Positions 10,945-24,066 are shown, counted from the stretch's first letter. The stretch is DNA of 64,000 bases from Leguminivora glycinivorella (GCF_023078275.1 NC_062983.1:9355001-9419000), one strand, 5' to 3'. Notes: generated from the sequence alone by a model not told the origin. Program-made: numbers and translations.

Positions 10945-11969
10945 CGGCACCTGTACTGAATGAATGGATATTATTATGGAAAACTGTAATCCACGACCAA
11001 AGGAAATGCCGCACTATCATTTTGAAGCACCGTTGCCGGATCCATTTCACCTATCATTTACCGTTTCTGATTTCCGTTTGCCCATTTGAATAGCTCACCC
11101 CGTATGATACCTTGGACCGCCTTATTAAAATGAATGAGGATCTTAATAGTCATGTTATGTAGACGTATGAGATGCAAGAATTTGCATTTATTATCATTTA
11201 CGATGGGAATATTCATTTGCGTCTTGGCAAGTTTGGAATAACGTGTCATATCTTGTCATCAATTTAATTGAAGAACTTATTAAATTATAAGATCACTATT
11301 TTGCTAGTGCATCTCAAGACCTTATAATGTCAATATATTTAGTGGCGAATATAATATTAAAGCAGTATCAGAAGCTATCTACACTCAGATCACCTCTGTT
11401 TCATAACAGGGTGATAGCTAATGTTCTGACAGCTGAAGTTAGGTTAGGGCACAGAACACCCCACTAGAAGCCTAATGCAAGCGATATTGTTCGAGACGCA
11501 AATCACCATTCCTTGCGGGGTGAGGCGGGAGCGCACGGTGCTGCCATTGGTCGTTTCAAATAATGGCGCGCCTTTACGCTTTGCCGTAGGGATGGGAATG
11601 GGACATGTCTATTATAGACAATGGTACCGGTACCAGTACTGTGGTGAATTTGTTTTGCAACAAATTATAATATTATAGCAGTTTTTCTAACTTATTTATA
11701 TTTCTTTAGTTATAAAGTATTATTTCTACAAGTAATGGTAAGAAATGCGCAAGTTAGGCGTTTTTGCAAGCTTTTATTTAACTTGCAATGTTAGTATATT
11801 CGGGTGAAATCATGCGACTTTTAAAGCAGATATTTTTAACCGATTGAGCTGAAATTTTGCACACATAAATTGTGTAAATCACGTGACGATGCAATATTAT
11901 GGTATCATGGAGCTGATCTGCTGATGGACCAGAAACATGGCCATAGATTAAATTTCATATCTGATTTAT
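10945..11969. other. No recognised feature
   Basis: A GC-richer patch at about 11490-11640 has no recognisable product and is left unassigned; the rest is AT-rich. Confidence 0.4.
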
Positions 11970-12160
11970 GATGTTGACCTCAATTCCAATAAGGCCTAGT
12001 TACAGTAGTTACCCTTCGGGTTGGAAGGTCAGATGGCAGTCGCTTTCGTAAAACTAGTGCCTACGCCAAATCTTGGGATTAGTTGCCAAAGCGGACCCCA
12101 GGCTCCCATGAGCCGTGGCGAATGCCGATGCCGGGATAACGCAAGGAGGATGATGATTGT
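11970..12160 (+). repeat. LINE 3' end (CTTCGGGTTGGAAGGTCAG family)
   Basis: Contains AAGGCCTAGTTAC, CTTCGGGTTGGAAGGTCAG, CTAGTGCCTACGCCAAATC and AGCGGACCCCAGGC, ending in a GATGATGAT-type tail. The same order occurs at 48655-48835. Matches my memory of a lepidopteran non-LTR element 3' UTR. Confidence 0.65.
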
Positions 12161-13092
12161 GATAGCACCTCAATAAAAATCATTCTACTAACCTAATAAC
12201 TAAACTGTGCATTTTTAGGTACTTACGTTTACTATGTAAGTTAAATTACCAACTAAATATTCTAAACAAATCAATCAACTAAATAACACTACAGACTCTA
12301 GATAATTATTCACAATTACAAATCTGCTTTTTTTTATATTTCATAAAATGGTAGCACATGGTACGAACGGTAGTACGAAGTTCCCGCAACAGACATAAAC
12401 TAACATGGCCCCATCCCTAGTCGTACGTGAAAGGGATAGCATATCGCATTGTTAACTAGGCAAAAAGGGATGGACGCGCCTCGGCGCCGCTCAGTACAAC
12501 CATATTGACCAGTATAAATGAACTCCGCGGATAATAAACAATATTCAACAAAATAATTAATTTGACTCAACTGTGGAATGTTATTCCATCTTTTTTATAT
12601 GTAGAAGTGTTAGAAGACTTGCCACACCACTTTATGCTGCAAGAGACCATTGTTTGCAACCAAATTTAATTATTTAAGATTTTTTCCCGAGCAGACACGA
12701 ACACTGTTAACGGGTCGTATACTTGGGCGCTACTGATCGGTGTCGCACGCGTTCAAACTTTTATACACCTGATTTGTCGTATGCTTGGTGACCGCGAGTC
12801 GCCCTGTAAGGGCCGTCTTGTTGTATTAGTCTGTGTAATAGGGAAAACATCGATAGGGTCTTCTGTTCTGTTTCTGAGTTTTTTTGTTTTTTGCTCAGGA
12901 GCCGATCCTAATCCAGGGATTTCCAACTGCGGCTTGATCAACAAAACTGAGTACTAAACGAAATGAAATGTGCGAGATGGGAACCGGAGAGCCAAGGCGG
13001 TGGAATATTTGTAATCGTAAAGTAGAAGGAAGATAATAATTATGTATAGGTATTGGTAAGCAGAAATTGAAGTGCCTATGCCTAAAAGAAAG
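12161..13092. other. No recognised feature
   Basis: No exon or repeat end supported. Confidence 0.4.
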
Positions 13093-13267
13093 TCCATACT
13101 AATATATTGGGAAAGTGTATGTGTCTGTTTGTTTGTTCGTCTTTCACGGCAAAACGGAGCGACGAATTGACGTGATTTTTTAGGTGGAGATAGTTGAAGG
13201 GATGGAGAGTGCCATAGGCTACTTTTAGTCTCTTTCTGACGCGAGCGAAGGCGCGGGAAAAAGCTAG
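13093..13267 (+). mobile_element. Short Helitron-like element, 175 bp
   Basis: Begins TCCATACTAATAT, contains TTTCACGGCAAAACGGAGCG and GGGATGGAGAGTG, and ends with a GC-rich CGCGAGCGAAGGCGCG segment followed by AAAAAGCTAG and then T. The 5' TC and 3' CTAG before T are Helitron signatures. A copy of equal length is at 62896-63070. Confidence 0.75.
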
Positions 13268-13332
13268 TGATACATATTCCCAATTGAATAACGCCAGATC
13301 AATCTCGGGAGGAAAAGCTACATTCCCTTCAG

Positions 13333-14164
13333 CATAGCTGGGCACCGTTAATCAAATAGTTAACTTCGATAATCGTTAATCCGTTACTTAAAAAGTTAAC
13401 TTCGTTAATCGTTAAAGCGATACATTTCGGTAGATTTAACGGAAGTTAAAGTTAATCGATAATCCGTTAACACTTCATAAAATTGGGACTCCACTGTAGG
13501 TATTACGTATTTCTATTTACTAAGTATCCACCAAAAACCATTAAAACCTGTCACGCCAATCGGTAAAAAACCGAAATGTAATAATTACGATCTCTTCGGG
13601 CTTTTACCGCCGCTGGTTGGTTAAATCCTAGGTTTTACTTCGGATTGGTAATTATTGGGTCATTCATGCGGTCGCGATCGTGGTGCGTCGGTTCTTCAGA
13701 TTGAGATTTGAGATGACAACTCGATGCTGTGGGCCACGATAACTTGGTAGAGTAATCTAAGGCCCGCGCCGGACTCTAACTTGATGCGTCGGTTGCGCGA
13801 TTTGTCTGTCATGCCTGATGATTGCACTCTATTCCCAGGTTAGTGATCGATCACGCCTAATAAGATTTAGAAGATCTCGAATAAGTGATCCAAAGTCGCC
13901 AATTGGTCTTTAGACTGTTTATAACCGACGGATCTGCTTTTACCGATAAAACCTAGGTTTTGCCGTACTACGGGTTTTTACAGTAGCAGTAAGAACGTGG
14001 TTTTCGCGGCGCACGATTAACGATTAACGGACTCTATGAAATTTAACGGAAGTTAACGAATCCGTTAACATTTTTTAAAGTTAACTTAAAAGTTAATCCG
14101 TTAATCGAAATATTAACTTCGTTAATTAACGATTAACGGATTAACGAGTTAATGCCCAGCTATG
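13333..14164. mobile_element. hAT-like element, CATAGCTGGGCA ends, GTTAAC-rich subtermini
   Basis: Perfect 12-bp terminal repeats CATAGCTGGGCA bound 832 bp. The 8-bp sequence CCCTTCAG lies directly on both sides (13325-13332 and 14165-14172), the hAT target duplication length. About 130 bp inside each end is filled with GTTAAC, CGTTAATC and TTAACGGA motifs in both orientations. There is no transposase ORF, so it is non-autonomous. Confidence 0.88.
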
Positions 14165-14239
14165 CCCTTCAGCTCGTTCGCAATATCAAAGCCAACTGGG
14201 TACGTATCCAAATGGACCAACGCTTACGATAATATCGTT

Positions 14240-14335
14240 TTCGTAGCTAGCTATCTCTATCTCTCTTCCGTATTGGTGTGACAAAGCCAGACTGCGTTTC
14301 GATTGGCGTCTAGCGTCAACCATTGTCATTTCGAC
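14240..14335. mobile_element. Partial relative of the TAGCCGAATGGCA MITE
   Basis: Shares the order CTATCTCTATCTCT, CGTATTGG and ACAAAGCCAGACT with the internal parts of 10803-10944, but neither terminus is intact. Confidence 0.4.
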
Positions 14336-14660
14336 TAGGTCGGCTGGTAGGAAATAGCGAGCGATTTACATTTCATGTTCGCTGAAATGACACGGAGGAG
14401 AATTCTTGCACATTCTAATTTTTTACACCGTACCATGTCAGATTGCTTTATGGTGAAATAACAATTCGGGTGTTTGGCACTGACATGTATGGGGAGTAAT
14501 TTTGTGAGTGGTGAAGGATCTGAGCTAATAGCGATGTGTAACAAGAGACATTTTATTGGTTTTGTTTCAGGAGGACGTAAAAGTTTGTGATGACACTTAG
14601 TGTGATGTTGACAACAGTTGGCCCGATGAAAGGAACCAAACTAATAATATCTAGGACTAA

Positions 14661-14891
14661 GGCACTGGTCCCACCGCGAGCTAGTAAGCTATGAGCTATC
14701 GGCTATAAAAATGAACAAAAGATAAGCACTCCCGTGCAAATAAAAGAGACACGGTGATATTAATAGCTCACCGCTGGGCGAGTAACTATAAACATCGCCG
14801 TGTCTCTTTTATTTACGCGGGAGTGATTATCTTTTGTTCGTTTTTATAGCCGATAGCTCATAGTTTACTAGCTCGCGGTGGGACCAGTGCC
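14661..14891. mobile_element. MITE, near-palindromic, GGCACTGGTCCCACC ends, TAA duplication
   Basis: Inverted repeats extend more than 80 bp from GGCACTGGTCCCACCGCGAG, making most of the 231 bp palindromic. TAA is present on both sides. A second copy is at 23198-23422. A TAA duplication suggests the PIF/Harbinger group. Confidence 0.8.
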
Positions 14892-17569
14892 TAAGCATGG
14901 AGATGTTAAACTACTGCCTTACATTAACACTGTCGAGTGAATTCAGTCGACCCATTTATACTGCTGCACCCATACAATTCTACTGATAACGTAGGTAGGT
15001 GCGTTTTCTTGATTAAAATACAGGTAACTCTCAACAGACTAAGGTAAGCAGTATAAAAACAGGCAGCAAGGTAAAGAATCAATACTTACTAACATCATTT
15101 GAGGACAGAATACTGTATAAAAAGTGAACATAAATTGTGAACGTGGAATGTATCTCGTGATGTTCCCTTTGACGCAGTTGACTTAGCGGACCTTTTTTAA
15201 AGGCTAGAATTTAATACAAGGCTAAACGGTGCGTACCTAAAACTGCGTGGGCTAACGAATTTTTAGGCTGTTTTATATTTAGTACCGAGCTGCGTAGTTT
15301 ATGTCCTCTTTTTGGTGTTTTATTATTATTAGCCAGAACGTTTTTATTACAAAAAAATACTTTTACATTTATTTTAACACGCATTACTCGAGTAAACTCT
15401 CCGACAACTAAGAAGAATAAAAACATATGTTACAAAAATAAATGATCTAAGAACTGCTTAAGTCAAGTAGACATAAGGTTATTTCTTCACAGTGGGTAAT
15501 ACAAATAAAATTGATTTCCCACTTTTACCTACTCCCATGTAGCATCGACCAGCGCCACACAATACAATATTAATCCAATCCTTACAACATATTCAATACA
15601 GCAATATTAGAAACCTCTAGCTTGAGCATTATTAAAACGCCGTACAATTCAATAAACTTGATATGGAGGATTCTAGTGAATGTAAAAAAAATCTCCGACA
15701 AAGGCGTCATACTCGTGTCACCATGCAGACCTTATCAATATGCAAACCACGTCAACTCCGTCTCCCATTTGATTTCCTTACCACGGGTTGCATAAGATAT
15801 ACCCTTTTCGAACTTTTTGCGACCTGAGCAGCTTGTGGAAAGTGTTTATTGGCCATAGCAGGGCAAATATTTGAGGAAGATTACCTCGATTAAAAAATAC
15901 CAACAAGAATAATCTAAATTTTATTTTAGGTTATCTGTAAGATGAGACATGAATAATTAGACAGGCAAAAACCGTAAAGGCAAGAAAGTTTCACCGAATT
16001 GACGAGAGCAAAGCAGTGTCGCCTGTAATTGAAAACTTACTTTCTTGTAAACATTTGAGGACAACAAGTATTTATCTCGAAATAACAACAGATAAGACTT
16101 TAGTAAAAAAGAACCCTACATACATAGGCCACTGTTTACCAAAGCTGGACAACAACGAGCTAAAATATGACCTTGAAAGTTTTCTGATTTAACTCGCTTA
16201 TACTTTGATATTGTTTACATTGTAGCTAGCTGAACAAATATTTGAACAGGTCGAGCATCTTGAAACAACAACAGGCAAGACCAACAGAATCATGAATATC
16301 ATGAGTCTAAAATTAGCGTACCTGTTCACCTGAGCCAGATGAACAATGTCTACGAAAATAAGTATAATGAAAAGGAAGACATAACGGCGAAAACGCCTAC
16401 GCGATGCTGGATACCTGCCATACACAAAGCCAATGACATTTATGTAAATACTCGGGAAACAATACAATATTAAGATACATTTCAATATACATTATTTGTA
16501 CACACAGTATATGAATGGAATTTGTGGAAGATACATAATACTGATCAGAAGTCTACTTATTGCAATCTTTAAGTTTGTAGAACAAACTAAACTGACTAAA
16601 GATTTGCTTAATCAGTTGTGCTGTTACTACAATACGCAATATGCTGTGACTTCGCTGCATTACTAGTTTTACTCTCTAAAAATATAAGTAGGAGTAATTT
16701 GTAAGATGAAGAGTCGCTTGGAAATTTCTCCTAACTTATTCACTTTCCGTAAAACTTCAAAGCGCCAACTTGTCTTAAACTTTACAAGTAATCAGACTCG
16801 GCTTACACGACAGCCCAGCGAATAAGATTTTTGCCCAGGGAAAACACTTTTCTGCTAAGATCTCCAAGTGCCTTATATGGATTTACTGGGTAGCATTTTT
16901 ATGTATTTCGTTCGTCGTGTCGGGCCATAAAATATGTTTATGAGCCATTTCTGTTAGCGAAAAATGCCAATCCCCGGAAATAACTGTCGAAAATGAAGAA
17001 TTGCTTCTGTAGTGCTTGGAAAGGTGACCCCAATTAGTATCAAGTATCTATAAAATCAGTTGCGAGTTGGGGTCGAAGAATGATCCTCCTCTATAAATAC
17101 GTGAGAGAAGAGCTAAATCTCTTAAAAAGACTTAAAAGAGCACTAATAGCATTTCTACAGAGCCACGAACCCTGATCTTCCTGATTTGATGAAAAGTGGA
17201 CGGTTACTAAAAATCCACATTCGCAATAGATCCACGAATACGATAATATAAATTGGAGGTGACGCATAACAGTTAGATGGCATCAGAACGGTTGAATCGT
17301 CAGCTATAATCTTTACGATCATCGGAAGGGTTATGGTCGAGCAACACGGGACCCGGTCGTAACAATAACATATATTCGTAAGTTAAATATACTCTTGGTT
17401 ACATTTTCAGTCGCGGCGAAGGAAAGGTATTCCTTTTTAACGACTTCGTGCGACTTCCTACTGACTTTCGGAGAAGTTTTTAATACGATTCCCTGAACGC
17501 GGTGGAACGCAGACTTGGTGATGATTTGAGGGATTTGTTTTTATATATGTAACAAGTTTCTCTGATTTT
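14892..17569. other. No recognised feature
   Basis: 2.7 kb of AT-rich DNA without convincing exons or repeat ends. A 95-codon minus-strand frame at 16198-16485 has leucine/valine-rich stretches but no family resemblance and no splice support. Confidence 0.4.
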
Positions 17570-17836
17570 CAGGTGGCTAAAACACACTTGTGCCCGTGTG
17601 GTGACGGGTTAAGAGTTTCACCACCCCCTTTATTCCCGTAAAAGTCGACCTTGGGATATGAGTTAAATTGTGGCGTAGGCTACTGGCAACCTGTCACTGC
17701 AATGTCACAATTTCGTTTTCATTCAACTCCTTATTTTCCAGGCGTGGCACTGAAACTTGAGTAGTTTCATGTGCTCTGTCCTGTCTACCCCTTTATGGGA
17801 TACAGGCGTGATTGTATGTAGGTATGTATGTATGTA
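17570..17836 (+). repeat. Retroelement 3' tail, GTGGTGACGGGTTAA family
   Basis: Runs from GTGTGGTGACGGGTTAA through TTCACCACCCCCTTT, TTAAATTGTGGCGTAGGC and CATGTGCTCTG to GGGATACAGGCGTGATTG and a (TGTA)n tail. Three relatives lie in the window. The microsatellite tail points to a LINE 3' end or a SINE sharing it. Confidence 0.65.
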
Positions 17837-18453
17837 AAACAAACCAATTGAACATCTTAGGAGTATACAAATTCTAGAGGATTGCATTCGTTTGAAGATT
17901 CTTCGCAAGGTCCATTAATTCGACCGTTATACGTTTATTTTGATGAGCCAAGAAAAGGGTACTTTATCTAATAGCTTACTCGCCTTAACTTTGTTTGTAA
18001 CTTACCGCTTGTTAAGTATTTAGCGAGTCCGGTTACGTTTTCACCGAAATGGTATATTTTTGTCTTGGGAACGAATGAAGCAGGAAAAGCTTCTAGGTAG
18101 CATTTATAAAAAAAGAAAAGAGACTTAAGAAAAAGGGTTACGGTTCATAATATACTTAAAAAAATATAGAAAACATGTGCTTCATCGACAATATAATGTT
18201 TCTCTCGAACGTCAGAAAAATCTTATTGAACTTGTGCGAATAGTGTTTGATTGAATGGAATCTAAGGAAGTTAGTTCATTTGACATTATTTGTTTCGTTG
18301 GTGTACGAAGATGGCGAACACACATGTATTAGTTTAGGATAACATTTTCTTGTCTATCAGCAGGGGTAATGTCGTTTTCATCTAATAAAAGTCTGGCAGG
18401 TGCTCTATTTTATCAAAAAGATACGTGTCTTCTAAGGTGATTTTCGAAGTTGC

Positions 18454-18720
18454 CTAAATATACATACATACATATAATCACGCCTGTAACCCATAAAGGG
18501 GTAGACAGATCACATGAACTACTCAAGTTTCAGTGCCACTCTTGGCAAAAGGGGTTGAAAGAAACCGAAATTGTGACATTGCAGTGACAGGTTGCCAGCC
18601 TCTCGCCTAAGCCACAATTTAACCCATATGTCACGGTCGACTTCTACGACACCTACGGGAAGAAAGGGGGTGGTGAAATTCTTAACCCGTCACCACACGG
18701 GGCCTAAAGATAATAGACTA
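18454..18720 (-). repeat. Retroelement 3' tail, GTGGTGACGGGTTAA family
   Basis: Inverted copy of the 17570 block. The tail is at 18454 (CATACATACATA) and the GTGTGGTGACGGGTTAA end at about 18712. It retains the GTCGTAGAAGTCGACCGTG segment. Confidence 0.7.
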
Positions 18721-19373
18721 AATTAACATAATAAATAAACATGAACACAAAATGTCAATGTGATTTCAATTTATACTGATGTCTAAAACGACCATTATAT
18801 TATCAAAGAACAATTTACATTGTCACCATAAATTTCAATTGAGATGTCCGCGTTATTGTTAGCAATAGCAAGTAGGTACAATGATAAAATTATAAGTATA
18901 TAAACATAAAATATAAGACAATCTTAGTCAGTAAAATAGAGGCAAATGTAGGTACTATTAACACTATTTGCATGTGTTGTATAAAAACATAAAAATAACT
19001 TAAACCAGAGTAGGTAACTACATCTCAGACATTAAGTTCCTGCGATTTCGCAAGCAACGGGCCAAGCTAGTTTATGATAAAGTTACTTTACAAGAGACAT
19101 AATGAGGCGTATCTCGGCTCAGAGGTTATAAATGTTTTAAATAAGTAAAGCAATTTTACCAGTTTTATTATACGCGATCCTCGTGCCATGAAAAGGGCAC
19201 TCAGGGGCTGTGCGTAATAAAAGCTTTCGAGTTAAAAAGGACATCAAATTGTGCCCAAACCATATGTCCACAATATTCTGTTAGAATATTTTTATTCAGG
19301 GACTTATTATTTCAGGGACATGTTTTTGCGCACAGTTGTCTTTTATTTTCTTTTATGTTCACTAGTATAGTAC
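18721..19373. other. No recognised feature
   Basis: AT-rich, no supported element. Confidence 0.45.
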
Positions 19374-19600
19374 ATTACGATACAAGTGCGTAAAAAAGGA
19401 AGTTCGAAACGAGTGGCGATAAATTAAAACACGACCAAAGGGAGTGTTTTAAATCGACACGAGTTACGAATTTCCTTTTTGCACGTGTATCGTACGACGT
19501 TTTTCAGTACAGATGGCACTCCGAAGTTTCGACCTGACATATAATGAACCACTTCTCGCTCTCGAAACACTCTAAAAAACACCATCTGTACTGAAAAAAC
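19374..19600. repeat. Inverted-repeat element with TACGATACAAGTGCG ends plus adjacent hairpin
   Basis: ACGATACAAGTGCG and AAAAAAGGAA at the left are complemented by TTCCTTTTTGCACGTGTATCGT near 19475-19495. Directly after, TTTTTCAGTACAGATGG (about 19501) pairs with CCATCTGTACTGAAAAAA (about 19582). A diverged relative of the first part is at 22558-22672. Confidence 0.5.
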
Positions 19601-19740
19601 TGTTGTGTACTTACTTAGTTTGGCTATCCGAGGTAGGTACGTATACGTAGGTAAGCTTTCAAGGGAGCGTAGTCTTCCTTAAATGTTGTGGAAATAAAAA
19701 CCAAGATACTTTAATATTAAAGCTTAAAAATGATCTCTTA

Positions 19741-19995
19741 AGCATACCCCGCGTGGTGACGGGTTAAAAAATTCACCACCCCCTTTCTTCCCGTGGGTGT
19801 CGTAGAAGTCGACTGTGGGAGATGGGTTAAATTGTGGCGTAGGCAAGAGGAGGAGGAGAGGAGAGGATAGGATTTCTTTCAACCCCTTTTTGCCAAGAGT
19901 GGCACTGAAACTTTACTTTAGTAGTTCATGTGCTCTGCCTACCTCTTTATGGGATACAGGCGTGATTACATTTATGTATGTATGTATGTAAGTCT
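19741..19995 (+). repeat. Retroelement 3' tail, GTGGTGACGGGTTAA family
   Basis: Copy in the same orientation as 17570, ending in TATGTATGTATGTATG. It carries a purine-rich GAGGAGGAGAGGAGAGGA insertion in the middle. Confidence 0.7.
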
Positions 19996-20785
19996 TATTC
20001 GTGCCACTGCCACTGCAAGAATATCAGCGCCTCTTTGGGTCAGAAAAAACAATCATTCAAATAAAAGGGATCCCTTACATCAACCTAACTTCCCATCATA
20101 TTCGTCAACAGTAGCCTTTTAAAAGCCGCCATGACAGTTTTCTTGAGCGAATGTCCATTAAAATATGGCCCAAGTGCGTTCGCATAACTGATACAAATAC
20201 AGGGGGCGCGTGTCGCGCGTGGCTCGAATATCAAAATAAATGTATTGGTAATGGCGAAGAATGGAGGAGAGATGCGACATTTTGGTAAAGTTTTAAGGGC
20301 CCGCTAAGATTTTAAAAATGTATGTGGGTCGGATTTATCTCACATACTCTGTATTTTCATCTTTACTTACGTATTTGACAGAATTTCAGCGATGGCGGAT
20401 AACTAGAACTTTTAGAAAGGCTGGTCTGAAATTGGACAACCAGTCTAGATAAAAGAGTTTACCTACACAGGCTCTGTCTTAACGCCTAACGTAAGGAAGA
20501 TTTTAGATGCAGTTTTTCGAAGCAGTTGGACATTTTTGGCATAGGTAAATGGAATAGGTAATAGCCAAATTTGCAAATAGTTTCAGCAAAATGTTTGTAT
20601 TGGCATTTCTTTACGTTTCCTCCTGCAATGCACAAACACAATTCAAGACGTTATGTTTGCTTAAGTATTATATATGTTACTCGTAGAAGACAAGTATTTG
20701 GAGGCAAATAACAGGCTTATTGATCGAGCCCCTTAAGACTTGCCGTATTGGCCGTGAACGGGTGGTACCTACAATAAGCCGGCCA
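19996..20785. other. No recognised feature
   Basis: No exon or repeat boundary supported. Confidence 0.4.
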
Positions 20786-21087
20786 AGAGCGTGTCGGGCC
20801 ACGCTTAGTGTAGGGTTCCGTAGTTTTCCGTATTTTTCTCAAAAACTACTGAACCTATCAAGTTCAAAACATTTTTCCTAGAAGGTCTTCATAAAGTTCA
20901 ACTTTTTTGATTTTTTTATATTTTTTAAACATATGGTTCAAAAGTTAGAGGGGGGGGACACACTTTTTGTTCCTTTAGGAGCGATTATTTCCGAAAATAT
21001 TAATATTATCAAAAAACGATTTTAGTAAACCCTTATTAATTTTTAAATGGCGAAACTATAAGGGTTCCTAGTTGACTACGGAACCCT
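20786..21087. mobile_element. Repeat with TAGGGTTCCGTAG ends
   Basis: TAGGGTTCCGTAG near 20811 is complemented by CTACGGAACCCTA near 21088. The interior contains TTTTTCTCAAAAACTACTGAACC and a G8 run. It matches a repeat I know as frequent in Lepidoptera. Class uncertain. Confidence 0.5.
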
Positions 21088-21608
21088 AAAAATGGCTAGA
21101 CGGAAGGATATAAAGAAGTTATTAGTTTTGTGGTTATTCGAGTTGATAAGGCATCTTTGTATCGGCTTGATTGAAAATATTGTAGCATACGTGAAAGCTG
21201 GTACGACTTTTATATGAAAATACATAGGGTATAAAGTTTCATCCAATATTTTCGCTCGACAAATCATTATCGTCGAGTATTCAATATCGTTTTCTGTTTG
21301 AAACATAAAACGAAGCTAGTTTAGATATCTGAATAAAAAAGGAATACGAATTATTTTTAAAATATATTTTTATCCACCCAAATCTAAAATATGTTCATTC
21401 GGATCACTCGCGGAAATGCTATTTAAATGTCTTATTTATAGACATTCTTTTTGTATAATTTTTAAAGATACATAAGAAAACGAACTTAAGACATATATGT
21501 ATAGTCTCTGCCGTTGTTATTGGCCATTGGCCACCACATAAATATTACAAGATATGTCCTATTAAATCAGAAATAAGTCTTATTGGTATGAGTGGCTTAT
21601 ATCTATGT
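21088..21608. other. No recognised feature
   Basis: No supported gene or repeat. Confidence 0.4.
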
Positions 21609-21609
21609 A

Positions 21610-22293
21610 TACACCGTGTTTCACTTAACACTAAAAACCTGAAAACTGTTTGTTCAGAATCGAGAGTAGAATCGATTGAGGTATATCTTGATGGGGGTAA
21701 TATTTTTTGTTTTAATTTGTATTATTAGTTATTGTTTACGTGCCCATTCTACAAATTCGTAATACAACATTGTGCATATCATATTGTTAGAGGTTGTATA
21801 CCTTTTTCAGTATTTAAGGGTATTAATACTGGCTGGTTACTTGGACGATTTTTTTTTCTGCTACGAAATAGACGTTGTGCGTCAGTTTAAATTTAAAGTT
21901 TATCATAAGTCATAACAAACTGAACTCGTACCTAATTACAACCTTGACATTTTGAATTTTAGGTTTAAATTTGCTTACTGAGTCACCTGTCCAATTTGAA
22001 GTTTACTGTGAGACAGGTTAAAGTGCTTTACATTGCTATAGCTGTCTATTGGTAAACCTTGTGTCGTTGCAGTAACGTACACAATTAAACAGTTTGAAGG
22101 CTTATGATGGTAGCTAGCAATTATTTTATTGAGTGTAGAGTTAAAAGCCGAGTAGAGCTGCACAGAAAATTAAAAATTCAATTTAAACAAATAATAATTA
22201 TCAGATTAAAAAATGAACATTCTAGATACGTTTAAAAAAATAAAAATCAGTTGGGGTGTCTGAGGTTTTGAGTGATACCGGAAACACGGTGTA
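21610..22293. mobile_element. MITE with TACACCGTGTTTC ends, about 680 bp
   Basis: TACACCGTGTTTC at 21610 is repeated inverted at 22281-22293, followed inward on both sides by TCACT-AAAACCT-like sequence. No transposase. Possibly a TA target duplication. Confidence 0.6.
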
Positions 22294-22557
22294 TTTATAA
22301 AATCATTTAGATATCCTTATATAGGAAAAAACGACGTTTCTACCGATAGAATCGATGCTGCTTGTACGTTTACCTACAAACTATCGGTGGGTACTTCCTG
22401 AATCGACGCTTCCGTGACATTTATCATTGCTATCAGACAGTCCCTTTCAGGCCTATTTGGTCTTAATATTCGCCTATTGAACTACTTCAGAAATGTCGAT
22501 AAAAATAAATAAAAGATGCATGTCACAATCATAGATAGTATAATGGTAGATAATGTA

Positions 22558-22672
22558 CTATACGAGTGCGAAAGCAGGACGTTCACGAACGAGTGGCAGT
22601 ATCTACATTAAAACCAGATCGAAGGAATTTTTTTTAAATCGACACGCATTCGAATTGCGATTACCTATTTGT
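22558..22672. repeat. Diverged copy of the 19374 repeat
   Basis: Shares ATACGAGTGCGAAA, CGAACGAGTGGC, AAATCGACACG and a final TTGTACA stretch with 19374-19495, in the same order. Confidence 0.45.
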
Positions 22673-22675
22673 ACA

Positions 22676-22843
22676 TCTAATTATATAAAAGAAGAAACTA
22701 ACTGACTGACTGATTGACATATCAACGCATAGCCGAAACCGTTGGTCCTAGAGATTCCAAAATTGTTAATTTTATGAATAAATGAATATGAATATGAATA
22801 ATATTACTTTTAGTACGCGGGCGAAGAAGCGGGAAAAAGCTAG
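22676..22843 (+). mobile_element. Short Helitron-like element, 168 bp
   Basis: Starts TCTAATTATATAAAAGAAG after A (22675), continues with ACTGACTGACTGATTG and CCGAAACCGTTGGTCCTAGA, and ends CGCGGGCGAAGAAGCGGG-AAAAAGCTAG before T (22844). Both Helitron signatures and the A/T insertion site are present. It is a short deletion derivative of the 34576 family. Confidence 0.85.
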
Positions 22844-23197
22844 TAATTACATATATCTTTTTGACAAAGACGTGTAGATTCGAGCTAATCAAAGTAGATT
22901 TTTTTTTCTTTTTTCTTTGTTAAATGTCAGTGGTTACAATGTAAGAAATAAAATGAGAACAATAATGGCGTTCTCAATGGAAGGTGTGGCCGTCGGCCAA
23001 GTGTGCAAAAATAACTTCGGGTAAAAAAACAATTACGCGTATCGTCCTCATATTACGTAACTGAAAATCGTTTCTAACTAACCAGGGAACATATTAAATT
23101 ATTTTGTTAAATCATTTTTGTTTGTTATTTTTAATTAGTTACACGACGGGTTAAGTAATCACCTTTCAATCGAAAACAGTCATTTTTTCCCCACATA

Positions 23198-23422
23198 GGC
23201 ACTGATCCCACCGCGAGCTAGTAAGCTATGAGCTATCGGCTATGAAAATGAACAAAAGATATGCACTCCCGAGCAATAAAAGACGGCGATATTGATAATT
23301 CACCGCAGGGCGAGTAACTATAAACATCGCCGTGTCTCTTTTATTACACGGGAGTATTACAAGGGAGACTTTTGTTCGTTTTTATAGCTCATATTTTACT
23401 AGCTCGCGGTAGGATCAGTGCT
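23198..23422. mobile_element. MITE, second copy of the GGCACTGGTCCC family
   Basis: Same termini and interior as 14661-14891, slightly eroded (GGCACTGATCCC; several internal indels). The flanking trinucleotides are ATA and TTA. Confidence 0.75.
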
Positions 23423-23579
23423 TTAGAGTGATCCCGGCCGTTGTCAGTGTCCGCTCTCGTACTTCCTTTAATCTACTTTTCGCAGTCTCACAGTCCTGAG
23501 CATCCTCTCATGTAAGCCCGCTTACGCTATGTCCGCGTTGATATCAAGAGTTAATAAATTGTTTGTTTCTATATCTATA

Positions 23580-23668
23580 CAAACAAACCAAATCAAGGTT
23601 GAACAGGCATCTTCTGGGCGAGGTCACTCCATCGTAGGCCACGTCTTTTCCTGAGTAAGCCCATTTAT
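23580..23668 (-). repeat. LINE fragment (ACGTGGCCTACGATGGAGTG family)
   Basis: On the minus strand the order is TGGGCTTACTCAGG, GACGTGGCCTACGATGGAG, TCGCCCAGAAGATGCCTGTT. The same block is at 25838-25930 on the plus strand. I recognise it as part of a lepidopteran non-LTR element. Confidence 0.5.
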
Positions 23669-23922
23669 AATAATAAAAAAAACGAAAAAGAACGATATTT
23701 CTTTCAATGCGACTTATGCGACGTATAAACAAAGATATATTCTTGTTTTCAACAAGTGACAATTCATTTTGTATTAGGACGAATCTAGTAGGTAATTCTA
23801 ATTTTAATGTTATTCAATATAAATCGATGAGAAACCAATATGTTTTGGTCTTATTTCCGTCTATATTATATTGTTTATTGAAAAAAGCCGCTGTCTCTAT
23901 CTAAGATTGGAGCAAGCTATGA

Positions 23923-24065
23923 ACCAAAGACATATGTAACTCCGTATAGACAGATAAAGTCTAAGAAAAAAACGTATTTCAAAACCATGATGAAAAAGGT
24001 ACGGTGGCCAAGATGGCGTTACACCTTTGGGGAATGCTCGGCTAGATGGCGCTAGTAAAAATATT
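23923..24065 (+). repeat. Interspersed repeat shared with 29310
   Basis: Shares AACTCCGTATAGACAGATAA, AAGAAAAAAACGTAT and GATGGCGCTA with the inverted block at 29310-29475. Type unknown. Confidence 0.5.
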
Positions 24066-24066
24066 T